64,000 bases of DNA from an uncultured Corynebacterium sp. (GTDB taxonomy: Bacteria; Actinomycetota; Actinomycetes; Mycobacteriales; Mycobacteriaceae). The notes under the pieces are model-generated. The model made no database searches, had not been told where the DNA came from, and saw only the letters and a program-made list of their open reading frames with translations. The first letter of the stretch is position 1, and each line of letters opens with the position of its first letter. Location: contig NZ_CAMQAZ010000002.1 in NCBI RefSeq assembly GCF_946998835.1, forward strand, positions 62,001 through 126,000. Direction: 5' to 3'. Below, piece by piece: positions 1 to 8,452 of the stretch. The translations under genes were made by a program, and so were the position numbers.

Positions 1-380
1 AGACGGCGCAGAGCGCGGTTGAGAATGCCCTCCGGATTCCAGGACTCAGAGCCCTCACCGTCCTTATCCTCATCCAGCGGGACACCGAAGAGGTCCACCG
101 CCGAGATGCCCGCCTCAACAGCCTCGCGCACGGCCTCCACCAGGGAGTCCTCGGTGTGCTGCACTACTCCGGGCAGGGAGCTGATTGGCTTCGGCTCATC
201 AATCCCATCCGCCACGAACATTGGCAGAATGAGGTTCTTCGGAGTCAGCGTTGTCTCCGCCGTCATCGCACGCATCACCGGGTTGGTGCGCAGCCTGCGT
301 GGGCGACGAATCGGGATGGGAAATCCAAACTGGTCGAGGTCGATATTGCGGGATGATTCAGAAGCTCCAGATGTAGTCAT
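1..380 (-). CDS. hemB: Delta-aminolevulinic acid dehydratase (porphobilinogen synthase), N-terminal part
   Basis: The reverse strand opens with ATG at 380 and stays open to the window edge, giving about 126 residues. The protein reads MTTSGASESSRNIDLD, then RRPRRLRTNP and a stretch LILPMFVADG typical of the N-terminal part of HemB, where the TIM barrel begins. HemB condenses two 5-aminolevulinate molecules into porphobilinogen in the cytoplasm. The catalytic lysines and metal ligands lie beyond the window. It is the last gene of the hemA-hemC-hemD-hemB group, 119 bp downstream of hemD, the order known from corynebacteria and mycobacteria. Truncated only by the window edge. Confidence 0.93.
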   Translation of the reverse strand, partial: MTTSGASESSRNIDLDQFGFPIPIRRPRRLRTNPVMRAMTAETTLTPKNLILPMFVADGIDEPKPISSLPGVVQHTEDSLVEAVREAVEAGISAVDLFGVPLDEDKDGEGSESWNPEGILNRALRR

Positions 381-443
381 AAAGACAACCTTAATCAAAA
401 CCCGAACTCGCCCCGATTAGCCCCACTAAGAACGTGGGGCACG

Positions 444-453
444 CTTTACGACG
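444..453 (+). repeat. CTTTACGACG repeat word, copy 1
   Basis: The context is GCTTTACGACGG followed by CCCC, in the hemD-hemB gap. It is one of nine exact copies of the 10-mer in the window; see the finding on this motif. Confidence 0.6.
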
Positions 454-499
454 GCCCCCTCCCCGGCAGCCTCCATGCCTCTTTAAGCCCCTACGCCGC

Positions 500-2167
500 T
501 TAAGACTTGGCTTTGCGCGAACGACGGCGCTTCTTGCGCGGTGGCGGCAGCTGCCCTGCAGCTCGCAGCTGTGCAACATGTTCTGCCAGCGCATCGACCA
601 GCTCGGGGATGCTGGCGCGCTCCGGCACAACATCAACACGCAGGCCGTATTCGCGGGCAGTGGCTGCAGCCATCGGCCCGATGCAGGCAATGATGGTACG
701 AGCATGCGGCTTGCCGGCAATGCCGACCAGATTCTTCACCGTTGAGCCTGAGGTAAAGCAAACGGCGTCGAAACCACCGGACTTAATCATGTCGCGAATA
801 TCCGCACTCGGTGGCGCTGCCCGCACGGTACGGTAAGCGACCACATCATCAACTTCCCAGCCCAGGTCAATCAGACCGTCGACAAGCACATCCGTGCCGA
901 TGTCGGCGCGCGGCAGCAGCACGCGGTTAACCGGATCGAGGTCTTCGATGTACTCCGGGAACACGTCGACGATGCCCGCGGCGTTCTGGCGGGTGTCATC
1001 CGGGAGCAGCTCCGGGGTAATGCCGAGATCGCGGATAGCAGCGGCGGTGCGATGACCAACAGCTGCGATGCGAACACCCGCGAAGGAGCGTGCATCCAAG
1101 CCGAATTCCTGGAGCTTCTCCCACACTGCATTGACCGCATTGACGGAGGTGAAGACGACCCACTGGTAGCGGCCGTCGACAAGCCCCTTGATGGCGCGCT
1201 CCATCTGCGCCGGGCTGCGCGGCGGCTCAATCGAGATGGTCGGCACCTCAATCGGGATGGCACCGTGGCCGACGAGACGGGCGCTCATCGGGCCCGCCTG
1301 CGCCTTTGCGCGTGGGACCAGCACCTTCCAGCCGTAGAGGGCGCGGTTTTCCCACCACGAGTACTTCGAACGATTGTCCACGCCCTTGCCAAGCGTGACC
1401 ACCAGCGGGCCGGTCAGGTCACCCGAGAGCTGTGCCAGCGTTCCCAGCGTGACATCGTAGGTGCGCTGCAGGCGAGTCGTACCATTGACAGTCACCGACA
1501 CCGGCAACGCCGACGGCAGGCCACGTTCACTGAGTTCAGAGGCAATTGCGGACAGGTCGTCCTGCACGGCCTGCAACACCAACGGCTGCGGGGCCTGCGC
1601 CAACTCGTCCCAGTCCACGTCGGCACGACCGAGATCGGTTTCCGTGTACGTCGAGCCCAACGCAATGCCAGCGAATGCCGGAACAGTGGAGGGCACGGAC
1701 ATGCCAGGGACAATCTGGAACTCCACCTCGGCGTGTGAGACCTCGTTAATCTCGGCCAGGAGCGAATCGTTGGTCAGCGGATTGCCCGCGACCAGGCGCA
1801 CCACGTCATTGCCTTTGGCTGCTTCTTCGACAAGCAGGTCGGCCATCTTCTTGGGATCGTCGATAGGCGTGCGCAAATCTGCGGCGGTCGGCGGCGCCGG
1901 GCGCGGCGGCTTACGACGAGATCCCTTGGCCTTAGCTGCGGCGCACATGCGCTCGTAGGCTTCCTCAGCTTCCTTCAGAAGCTCTGGAGGCACAGGCACA
2001 TCGGTTGCGATGAGTTCTCGAACCCCCGGCATGACATCGGCGTCGACGTAGGCGATAGCGGTGTCTGCGAGAATCTCACGGGCGCGAAGCGTCAGCAGGT
2101 CGGGATTTCCAGGACCAGCGCCGACGAACAGGATGCGTCCCGTTGCTGAGGGGAGGGAGGTGTTCAT
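500..2167 (-). CDS. hemD: Uroporphyrinogen-III synthase with N-terminal SUMT-like methylase domain
   Basis: The 555-residue protein is a two-domain fusion. Residues about 10-265 resemble tetrapyrrole methylases (SUMT/CobA): it begins with the glycine motif FVGAGPGNPDLLTLRA. Residues about 280-535 are a HemD domain, with GWKVLVPRAKAQAG, the VVFTSVNAV motif and AVCFTSGSTVKNL. HemD cyclises hydroxymethylbilane to uroporphyrinogen III. The methylase half is odd: where SUMT enzymes have GGDPFVFGRG this protein has AGNPLTNDS, and an Arg/Pro/Lys-rich insert lies at about 85-100, so methylation activity is doubtful. The tail is strongly basic (KKRRRSRKAKS). The same fusion is annotated in mycobacteria (Rv0511). 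It lies in the heme operon downstream of hemC. Confidence 0.92.
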   Translation of the reverse strand: MNTSLPSATGRILFVGAGPGNPDLLTLRAREILADTAIAYVDADVMPGVRELIATDVPVPPELLKEAEEAYERMCAAAKAKGSRRKPPRPAPPTAADLRTPIDDPKKMADLLVEEAAKGNDVVRLVAGNPLTNDSLLAEINEVSHAEVEFQIVPGMSVPSTVPAFAGIALGSTYTETDLGRADVDWDELAQAPQPLVLQAVQDDLSAIASELSERGLPSALPVSVTVNGTTRLQRTYDVTLGTLAQLSGDLTGPLVVTLGKGVDNRSKYSWWENRALYGWKVLVPRAKAQAGPMSARLVGHGAIPIEVPTISIEPPRSPAQMERAIKGLVDGRYQWVVFTSVNAVNAVWEKLQEFGLDARSFAGVRIAAVGHRTAAAIRDLGITPELLPDDTRQNAAGIVDVFPEYIEDLDPVNRVLLPRADIGTDVLVDGLIDLGWEVDDVVAYRTVRAAPPSADIRDMIKSGGFDAVCFTSGSTVKNLVGIAGKPHARTIIACIGPMAAATAREYGLRVDVVPERASIPELVDALAEHVAQLRAAGQLPPPRKKRRRSRKAKS

Positions 2168-2241
2168 CGTTGCGGAGTGATTTCTTTTCTATTGGTTGTT
2201 CACTTTTCGTGCCGATGAGTCACTAAGGAAGAAAGCGGACA

Positions 2242-2290
2242 TGCGACAGCGCATGTGAGTGACAGACAGTCCCCTGAATTCTCACATGCG
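2242..2290. promoter_or_regulatory. Nested palindromes built on CATGCG between hemC and hemD
   Basis: ACATGCG at 2240-2246 pairs with CGCATGT at 2250-2256 across 3 nt. The overlapping CGCATGTGAG (2250-2259) pairs perfectly with CTCACATGCG (2281-2290) across 21 nt. The three related half-sites lie in the 205-bp gap upstream of hemD. They could be an operator, an attenuator or an mRNA-stabilising hairpin inside the heme operon. No known regulator site is recognised. Confidence 0.4.
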
Positions 2291-2372
2291 AGCGCACGAA
2301 GGGAACCCTTATCCCAACGGCATGCATACAGGCCTATTAGCATAAAGGGTTTGAGCCAAATTAACTAACCGG

Positions 2373-3305
2373 CTACTTTTGAGATTCCCGCAGGGTATCG
2401 CCCATTACCTCGTGAGCACCCCGTTCGAGCAGGGCCGCTGCAACCTTCCGACCAAGCTCATCGGCCTTATCCACGGTCGCAGTAGCGGTCTCCAGCAACT
2501 GGCGCGAACCGTCCAGAGCGAACACCCCCGCCTGCAGGGTGAGTTCACCGCTGTCGCTCACTGTTGCGTAAGCCGCGACTGGAGCAGTGCAGCCCGCTTC
2601 CAGCTCATTGAGTACCGCACGCTCAGCGACAGCGCGAGCATGAGACACCGGGTGGTCAATCTTGCGCAGGATATCCACAATTTCGCGGTCAGCAGTGCGG
2701 CACTCCAGTGCCAGCGCGCCCTGGGCCGGGGCTGGCATGAGGACGTCCACATCCAGCGACTCCGCAATCTCTCCGAGGCGCCCCGTGCGCTCCAGTCCGG
2801 CGCGGGCCAGAATGACAGCGTCCACGTCCTCATTGACGCGCCCCATACGGGTTTCGATGTTTCCGCGCAGCGGCACCAGTTCCAGGTCGGAGCGCAGCGC
2901 GCGCAGCTGCGAGACACGACGCGGCGCGGAGGTGCCCACACGAGCGCCCTCCGGCAGGTCCATCAGTGGCGTGGCATCGCGGGAAATCAGTGCCTCGCGC
3001 GGATCGACGCGCTCGGGCACCGCTGCGACCATCATGTCATCTTCCGGCAACGTCGGCAGATCCTTGAACGAGTGCACGATAATGTCGCACACGTCCTCAC
3101 GCAGTGCGTGGCGCAGCGCCTGAGTGAAGACACCGATGCCAATCTTTTCCACCGGGTCGTGGCGATTGTGGTCGCCGGCGGTCTTCACAATCACCAGCTC
3201 TGCAGGCTGCCCCAGCTCAATCAGTGCATCACGGACGTGTCCGGCCTGTGTCGTGGCCAGTTCCGAGCCCCTGGTACCGATACGAATAGTCGCTGGGTCA
3301 GGCAT
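2373..3305 (-). CDS. hemC: Porphobilinogen deaminase (hydroxymethylbilane synthase)
   Basis: A 310-residue protein of normal family length. It begins IRIGTRGSELATTQ, has KTAGDHNRHDP, the substrate-binding HSFKDLPT (79-86), VGTSAPRRVSQ (123-133) and RGNIETR (148-154). The dipyrromethane cofactor cysteine is Cys239 in LEAGCTAPVA. HemC polymerises four porphobilinogens into hydroxymethylbilane in the cytosol. It lies 15 bp downstream of hemA and 205 bp upstream of hemD, so co-transcription with hemA is likely. Confidence 0.97.
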   Translation of the reverse strand: MPDPATIRIGTRGSELATTQAGHVRDALIELGQPAELVIVKTAGDHNRHDPVEKIGIGVFTQALRHALREDVCDIIVHSFKDLPTLPEDDMMVAAVPERVDPREALISRDATPLMDLPEGARVGTSAPRRVSQLRALRSDLELVPLRGNIETRMGRVNEDVDAVILARAGLERTGRLGEIAESLDVDVLMPAPAQGALALECRTADREIVDILRKIDHPVSHARAVAERAVLNELEAGCTAPVAAYATVSDSGELTLQAGVFALDGSRQLLETATATVDKADELGRKVAAALLERGAHEVMGDTLRESQK

Positions 3306-3320
3306 ATTTTCCTCCGAGTG

Positions 3321-4763
3321 TTAATTTTTGGTGGCTTTAGCAGCACCCTCAATAGTGGCACTACTGTCAAGACCATACTGCTCAAAGCCCTGCATTCGCC
3401 CAATTCGGCCCTCTACCATGAGGTCTGCAGGGATATCGGTGTCAGCATACAGGCCTGTGGGGGTCGACAGCGGCAGGTCGAAGAGCTTCTGCAGTGCAAG
3501 CGCGTAGTTTCCGCCGTCCTGCTGACTGGAAAGCTTCTTAACCTGCACCGTTGGTGCGTGCAGGAGCTTATCGACGACACGGCGAACCGTAGACTCGACT
3601 TCGCGACGTTCCTTTTGGGTAAGGCCCGGCGTCTTCGTTTCCAGGCGGGCGAGTTCTGCTGCGGCCACCTCCGCTGCACGTTCACGCAGAGCGCGAACAG
3701 TCGGAGCAACCTCGTTGGCACGCTGCGCGGTGAGGTAGGACTCCAGCTCTTCGGCCACAATATCGCGCGCTGCAGCCTCATCATCGCGGCCCGGAACCTC
3801 CGTGCGGGTCATCTGCAGCAGTTCGATGTTGAACAGGGCAATGCCCTCCAGCCCGGAGACATCCTCCGCGACGTCGCGAGGCATGGACAGGTCGACGATA
3901 GCGAGCGGGCCGTGGTCGATGACATCGGTAGCTGAGACCACTGGAGCCATGGCTCCGGTGGCGCTGACGAGAATGTCCACGTCGTCGAGAACGTCGGCGA
4001 AATCATCAAGGGCAATCGCGGTGGCGGGGATGCCCGCTTCGATGGAGTGGTTGGCCAGGTTCTGCGCCCGGTCAACAGTGCGGTTGGCAATGATCAGACG
4101 GTCAATACCGCAGCGTCCCAAGTAGCTGGCAGCCAGCGAGCTCATCGCACCGGCGCCGAGGATAAGAGCCGAACGGCCCGCCAGAATGTCTGTACCCTCG
4201 GCGACATCGACGCCGGAGTTAAATCCTGGGTGGAGCGCGGCAATCGCCTCGTCGATAGCCACGGAGACCATCGACGCGCCGGCGTTATCAATCTGAGTTT
4301 CACTGTGGACGCGTTTGCCTGTGTGCAGTGCCTTTTGTGCAAGGTCATGCAGCAGGCGACCGACGGTGCCAGCCTCGTCCGCCTCCTGGTATGCATTGCG
4401 AATCTGGCCGATAATCTGCTGTTCTCCCAGCACCATCGAGTCCAGTCCCGCGCACACCGAAAATGCGTGCTCCACTGCGGCCTGCGCATAGCGAACATAG
4501 AGATGCGGTGTCAGTTCATCGAGATCGAGCCCGGTACGACTGACAATTTCGCGAACCACAGCCGATAACCCCGAGTGGAAGCCGTCGGCCACCACGTAGT
4601 ACTCAACGCGGTTACAGGTCGACAGCAGCATCGCCTCGCTAATCGCTTCATCCGCGACCAGAAGAGACAAAATAGCCTCTCGCTCAGCTTCTCCGACAGA
4701 GACCTTCTCAAGCAGGGTCACCGGTGCAGACCGGTACGACATTCCGACGAGAAGTACACTCAC
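3321..4763 (-). CDS. hemA: Glutamyl-tRNA reductase
   Basis: A 480-residue protein starting at GTG (MSVLLVGMSYRSAPV). The catalytic cysteine is Cys50 in LLSTCNRVEYY. The conserved SMVLGEQQI and the NADPH-binding region ALILGAGAMSS follow, and the C-terminal half carries the helical dimerisation domain. It reduces glutamyl-tRNA to glutamate-1-semialdehyde, the committed step of C5-pathway heme synthesis. It is the first gene of the heme group. The 223-bp upstream gap has a small GC hairpin but no recognised operator. Confidence 0.97.
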   Translation of the reverse strand: MSVLLVGMSYRSAPVTLLEKVSVGEAEREAILSLLVADEAISEAMLLSTCNRVEYYVVADGFHSGLSAVVREIVSRTGLDLDELTPHLYVRYAQAAVEHAFSVCAGLDSMVLGEQQIIGQIRNAYQEADEAGTVGRLLHDLAQKALHTGKRVHSETQIDNAGASMVSVAIDEAIAALHPGFNSGVDVAEGTDILAGRSALILGAGAMSSLAASYLGRCGIDRLIIANRTVDRAQNLANHSIEAGIPATAIALDDFADVLDDVDILVSATGAMAPVVSATDVIDHGPLAIVDLSMPRDVAEDVSGLEGIALFNIELLQMTRTEVPGRDDEAAARDIVAEELESYLTAQRANEVAPTVRALRERAAEVAAAELARLETKTPGLTQKERREVESTVRRVVDKLLHAPTVQVKKLSSQQDGGNYALALQKLFDLPLSTPTGLYADTDIPADLMVEGRIGRMQGFEQYGLDSSATIEGAAKATKN

Positions 4764-4986
4764 CGCTCAATCACCGCTCTATTGCTCCTTCACAGGCCCC
4801 GTCACGGGCTTTTCACACAGCTATGACTGTCAACGCTAGACAATTCTGGCATCTCACCACAACAAAGGCATACTTAACTTCGCCTCTACCTCGCTGTTCG
4901 CAGCACTCCACGCCCTCATTACCGCTATCCACATTCTGCCATGCCGCCGCAGCTCCCTGCAGTTCGAGGATTACTGACGTGCGCGC

Positions 4987-5229
4987 TTATTCAGCCTCCA
5001 CGATCGCCTCGATGAGCTCATCGTCATCAATCTCCCAGCAGGCGATCTCCTCATCATTGACCAAAATCACCGGCACGCGATCGCCGAATTCCATCGCCAA
5101 ATCTGGGTCCGTATCGACGTCTTCCACCTGGAACTGCGCATTTCGCTCCCGCACCAACGACTCGATCTGCGCAATCACTCGCGCGCACGAGCCGCACGTC
5201 TTCCTACTCATCACCGTCACAGTCACCAT
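4987..5229 (-). CDS. Glutaredoxin-like protein (DUF836 family)
   Basis: The start is taken at the ATG at 5229, giving 80 residues: MVTVTVMSRKTCGSCARVI. A thioredoxin fold is indicated by the CGSC motif after the first strand, the cis-Pro segment RVPVILVNDEEI and an acidic C-terminal helix. The family is small, cytoplasmic and thiol-redox active; the physiological partner is unknown. Upstream codons in frame are open for 37 more residues but are Arg-rich and lack family similarity. Its position beside hemA is conserved in mycobacteria (Rv0508). Confidence 0.85.
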   Translation of the reverse strand: MVTVTVMSRKTCGSCARVIAQIESLVRERNAQFQVEDVDTDPDLAMEFGDRVPVILVNDEEIACWEIDDDELIEAIVEAE

Positions 5230-5258
5230 AACGGCCAGTCTAAAGGGCAACGGTCTCG

Positions 5259-5268
5259 CTTTACGACG
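5259..5268 (+). repeat. CTTTACGACG repeat word, copy 2
   Basis: The extended context CGCTTTACGACGG then CCCCTCCCC is nearly the same as copy 1. It is intergenic, just upstream of the glutaredoxin-like gene. Confidence 0.6.
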
Positions 5269-5382
5269 GCCCCTCCCCACCCATCCCCGACACATGCAGC
5301 TCTTCCTATCTGCACCTTGACACTCAGCGCGCGGACTCACCTAAAGAGCGGATACTATTTCAACAAGAGCTGCCGATTACGG

Positions 5383-6507
5383 ATGTCGGTTGCCATGCGT
5401 AGTGAAAGAGATTTTCGTGCCGTGAGTGAGTTCAGTGCCGACGACCGCTCCCCCTTCCCTATCGATATTCTGGGCGACCTTGCATCCTCGCAAGGTAACG
5501 TCCGCAATTTTCTCGAGCAGGTAGCGCTCGCTCCGCTCAACGACGAAGCGCAGGAGGAAGCCGGCGCTGCAGCTGCCGCCAACGCGTTGGAAGCTCTCGG
5601 CGAGGTTTATGACGTCGGTGGCGAAGAGCTAGCTACGGGTTTTCGCAGTGTCGCCGGTGCTGAAGATGCCGCAGGCGGTGCACGGGTGCTCTCTCAGCCC
5701 ATTCCAGGTGTCGAGCGAGATCAAGGCGCGGCAGCTTTCTTCGACGTAGACAACACACTTGTCCAGGGCGCGTCAATCTTCCTATTCGCCATGGGGCTGG
5801 TCGAGCGCGGTTTCATTAAGAAGGGTGACTTGGCCGGCATGCTGTGGAAGCAGCTGAAGTTCCGCATCTCTGGTGCCGAGAACGCCGCCGATGTGGCCAA
5901 GGCCCGCGAGCAGGCACTGGAGTTCTTCGCTGGCCACGACGTGAATGAGATGGTCAAACTCGGCGAAGAAATCTTTGAAGAAAAGATTAGTGACCGCGTC
6001 TACCAGGGCACCCGCGATCTCGCGGAGCTACACATCCAGGCCGGCCAGGAGGTTTGGTTGGTCACGGCAACCCCGGTGCAGCTAGCTCAGGTGATTGCCA
6101 AACACATAGGGTTGACCGGCGCGCTCGGCACTGTCGCCGAGGTCAAAGATGGCAAGTTCACCGGTCGCCTGGTCGGCGATATTCTCCACGGCCCAGGTAA
6201 AAAGCACGCGGTAGCAGCTCTGGCGGCATCGTCTGGGTTGGACATGTCACGCTGCACGGCATACTCGGATTCCGCCAACGACATTCCCATGCTGTCCATG
6301 GTGGGCACTGCCGTGGCCATCAATCCAGACCGCAAACTGCGCCACTACGCCCAGAAGATGGGCTGGACCGTCTACGACTACCGCCACTTCCGCTCAGCAA
6401 CTTTCGCCACGATGCGCTGGCTCTCTATCGGAGCTCTGCTGGCGGGAATTGTCGGGGGCGCGGGGGTCGTCGGCAAGCGACTGCGGGACGCGTACAGGCA
6501 GAGCTAA
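5383..6507 (+). CDS. serB1: HAD-IB family hydrolase, phosphoserine-phosphatase-like
   Basis: A HAD phosphatase of about 374 residues. The first about 115 residues are a family-specific region of unknown role. The HAD core starts at AAFFDVDNTLVQGAS (nucleophile Asp and acid/base Asp in DVDNT). The motif II threonine is in WLVTATP, and motif III/IV is AYSDSANDIPML. A hydrophobic segment (WLSIGALLAGIVGGAGVVG) near the C-terminus could anchor it in the membrane. It corresponds by order and sequence type to mycobacterial SerB1 (Rv0505c). The physiological substrate is not settled by the sequence. Starts at 5395 (ATG) or 5422 (GTG) are also possible. Confidence 0.85.
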   Translation: MSVAMRSERDFRAVSEFSADDRSPFPIDILGDLASSQGNVRNFLEQVALAPLNDEAQEEAGAAAAANALEALGEVYDVGGEELATGFRSVAGAEDAAGGARVLSQPIPGVERDQGAAAFFDVDNTLVQGASIFLFAMGLVERGFIKKGDLAGMLWKQLKFRISGAENAADVAKAREQALEFFAGHDVNEMVKLGEEIFEEKISDRVYQGTRDLAELHIQAGQEVWLVTATPVQLAQVIAKHIGLTGALGTVAEVKDGKFTGRLVGDILHGPGKKHAVAALAASSGLDMSRCTAYSDSANDIPMLSMVGTAVAINPDRKLRHYAQKMGWTVYDYRHFRSATFATMRWLSIGALLAGIVGGAGVVGKRLRDAYRQS

Positions 6508-6531
6508 GCGCTGCTAGGAGTACTCGAGAGT

Positions 6532-6596
6532 AGTGACCGCGTTTATGACAAAAATGGCTCGAAAAATGGCCTGAAAGTGCTATAAACTCGCACAGT
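6532..6596. repeat. 65-nt palindromic element, copy A (degenerate arms)
   Basis: Left arm AGTGACCGCGTTTATGACA (6532-6550), a 27-nt loop, and right arm TGCTATAAACTCGCACAGT (6578-6596). The arms match at 13 of 19 positions. It lies in the convergent gap between serB1 and bS22. It shares arm and loop lengths with copies B, C and D. Confidence 0.7.
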
Positions 6597-6642
6597 TTCA
6601 CATTTGCAGCCCGTAATCGGCAGCCCCCCCCTACCAACGGCG

Positions 6643-6677
6643 AAACCCGCCCCATCTCAACGAGACCGGGCGGGATT
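6643..6677. terminator. Bidirectional hairpin terminator between serB1 and bS22 gene
   Basis: AAACCCGCCC pairs with GGGCGGGATTT around a 15-nt loop, followed on the plus strand by GCTTTT. It lies 60 bp past the 3' end of the minus-strand bS22 gene and 135 bp past serB1, so it may serve both. Confidence 0.55.
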
Positions 6678-6737
6678 TGCTTTTAAGACGTGTACGCGAC
6701 GCAGCACGCGCTCCTGCTTTAGCTGCAGGAAGCTGGC

Positions 6738-6839
6738 TTACTTGCCGAGCTTACGACGCTGCACGCGGGTACGGCGAAGCATCTTGCGGTGCTTCTTCTT
6801 CGACATGCGCTTGCGACGCTTCTTAATGACGGAACCCAT
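6738..6839 (-). CDS. 30S ribosomal protein bS22 (AURKAIP1/COX24-like)
   Basis: The ATG at 6839 gives a 33-residue, extremely basic peptide: [20 protein letters not shown] and then [13 protein letters not shown]. This is the actinobacterial ribosomal protein bS22, bound to the small subunit near the decoding region. In M. tuberculosis it is Rv0500B, also next to the small HTH gene. An upstream in-frame extension to 6929 exists, but it is not conserved-looking and would overlap the likely promoter. Confidence 0.93.
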   Translation of the reverse strand: MGSVIKKRRKRMSKKKHRKMLRRTRVQRRKLGK

Positions 6840-7082
6840 CGGCTCGACCTCGCTATTCGTTGACTGAAATTTCTTTTCTCGCACAATGGCGGCGCCCACA
6901 ATGCGGCGATACAACCACCGAGGCGTCACGCCCTCTTTTTCCTTCCACCTTCACGGCTTGATAATTCATCACCTGAAGACGATAGGAAACGGGGGCGCAG
7001 TACGACACCATGTACTAATCGGATTAATCATAGCGGGGACATATGCGTTCAGGTCAAACAGCCCCGCTTAAAGGCAGAAAAT

Positions 7083-7274
7083 TTAACCCGCGTTGTAGAA
7101 GGAGGAGTCCAGGTATTCCTTGACTGCGGACTCATGGACACGGAACGAACGACCTACGCGCACTGCCGGCAGTTCGCCAGCGTGAACCAGGCGATAGACG
7201 GTCATCTTGGAGACGCGCATGATGTCAGCGACTTCCGCAACGGTCAGAAAGGTGCCCTTATCTGCATTCTGCAT
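7083..7274 (-). CDS. Small excisionase-type helix-turn-helix DNA-binding protein
   Basis: The ATG at 7274 gives 63 residues: MQNADKGTFLTVAEVADIMR, then VSKMTVYRLVHAGELPAVRVGRSFRV. This is a single MerR-like winged HTH of the excisionase/HTH_17 family, with the recognition helix at SKMTVYRLVHAG and the wing at VGRSFRVHESAV. There is no effector domain. The same gene sits between ProC and bS22 in mycobacteria (Rv0500A), so it is core rather than phage-derived. Its targets are unknown. Upstream lie the hairpin CTGCAGG/CCTGCAG and the palindrome CCTACCGGTAGG. Confidence 0.88.
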   Translation of the reverse strand: MQNADKGTFLTVAEVADIMRVSKMTVYRLVHAGELPAVRVGRSFRVHESAVKEYLDSSFYNAG

Positions 7275-7358
7275 TAGTAAATATTCCCTTCGGCGCACGC
7301 GACGCGCTGCAGGCTTCCCCTCCTGCAGAAAATCGTGACACGCACGTGCTTTTCATAT

Positions 7359-7370
7359 CCTACCGGTAGG
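7359..7370. promoter_or_regulatory. Perfect 12-bp palindrome upstream of the small HTH gene
   Basis: CCTACCGGTAGG lies 85 bp upstream of the HTH start codon. A second inverted repeat, CTGCAGG/CCTGCAG, lies between it and the gene at about 7306-7327. These could be operator sites, perhaps autoregulatory. No regulator is identified. Confidence 0.3.
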
Positions 7371-7539
7371 CAAGGGGCCGGTGCGATTTTTGATAAAAAA
7401 TAGGGGCATTGGCGAATGGTGTGACAATTGTGACTTCCCTATCGTCCCTGCGTATCGGATTAGCTGCCACCCCAGGCAACTCCCGATGCCCCACATATTG
7501 GGGTTACTTGCACACCCGAGATAGCTTCCGACGAAATGA

Positions 7540-8349
7540 TTATTTACCCATCTCGTTCGCCTTGTCATAGCAAGCCTGCAGCGCGCGATGTACCGCGCGG
7601 CGGATGCCCTCTTCCTCGAAAACTCGGGTAGCTGCAGCAGTTGTACCCCCCGGGGAGGTGACGTCGGCACGCAGCGCAGTCGGATCCGCACCCTCCTGCA
7701 TCATCATCTCGGCCGCACCAGCAGCTGTGGCCGATGCCAGACGCTTTGCCTGATCGCGCTTGAGCCCCAGATTCACACCGGCGTCAGTCATCGCCTCAAC
7801 GAACTGGAAGAAATAAGCCGGACCGGAGCCCGAAACTGCAGTGACTGCAGACATCAGCGACTCGTCGACGACCTCAACGCTGCCAACCTTCTGCAGCAGG
7901 TCGACAACTTCATCAGTCTGGTTCTCAGTGACAAATCGACCCGGTGCGACTGCACAGACCCCCTTGCCCACCAGCATCGGGGTATTCGGCATAACGCGGA
8001 TAACCGGGGTACCGACAGCACAGACCCCTTCCATTTTGTCCAGCGTGATACCCGCTGCCATCGATACCACAATCGTGTCGACCTCAGAGTCATCGAGCAC
8101 ATCGGCAATTTTCTCGAGCATGTCGATAATTAGGTACGGCTTTACACACAAGAACACCACGTCGGCACCGTCTACCGCACCTACCGGGTCGTCGGTATCG
8201 ACAATGCCGTAGGTCTCCTTCAGACCGGCCAGGCTCTCCTTGGTGCGTCCCACCACATAAATCGAGGAGGGTGAAACACCGCCGTCGATAAGACCACCGA
8301 CGAGCGCGCTACCAATCTTTCCGCCACCAATTACAGCAATTCTTGTCAT
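7540..8349 (-). CDS. proC: Pyrroline-5-carboxylate reductase
   Basis: The ATG at 8349 gives 269 residues, the usual length. The Rossmann motif is at the N-terminus (MTRIAVIGGGKIGSALVGGL). VIRVMPNTPMLVGKGV and the C-terminal signature VTSPGGTTAAATRVFEE bind proline/P5C. ProC reduces pyrroline-5-carboxylate to proline with NAD(P)H. It is followed on the same strand by the small HTH gene and bS22, as in mycobacteria (Rv0500). Confidence 0.96.
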   Translation of the reverse strand: MTRIAVIGGGKIGSALVGGLIDGGVSPSSIYVVGRTKESLAGLKETYGIVDTDDPVGAVDGADVVFLCVKPYLIIDMLEKIADVLDDSEVDTIVVSMAAGITLDKMEGVCAVGTPVIRVMPNTPMLVGKGVCAVAPGRFVTENQTDEVVDLLQKVGSVEVVDESLMSAVTAVSGSGPAYFFQFVEAMTDAGVNLGLKRDQAKRLASATAAGAAEMMMQEGADPTALRADVTSPGGTTAAATRVFEEEGIRRAVHRALQACYDKANEMGK

Positions 8350-8452
8350 GGTGGCTAAGTGTGCCAAAACTAGCCCACACATGCGAATGCAGGGGCCGGA
8401 AAAATTCGCTTTCCAACCCCTGCACCAGGTGATGTTTATTCTGTTGAGCTCA

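Noticed and set aside
7083..7274. The excisionase-like gene as evidence for a prophage
   Set aside because: The gene is at the same place in mycobacteria, and there is no integrase or phage gene nearby.
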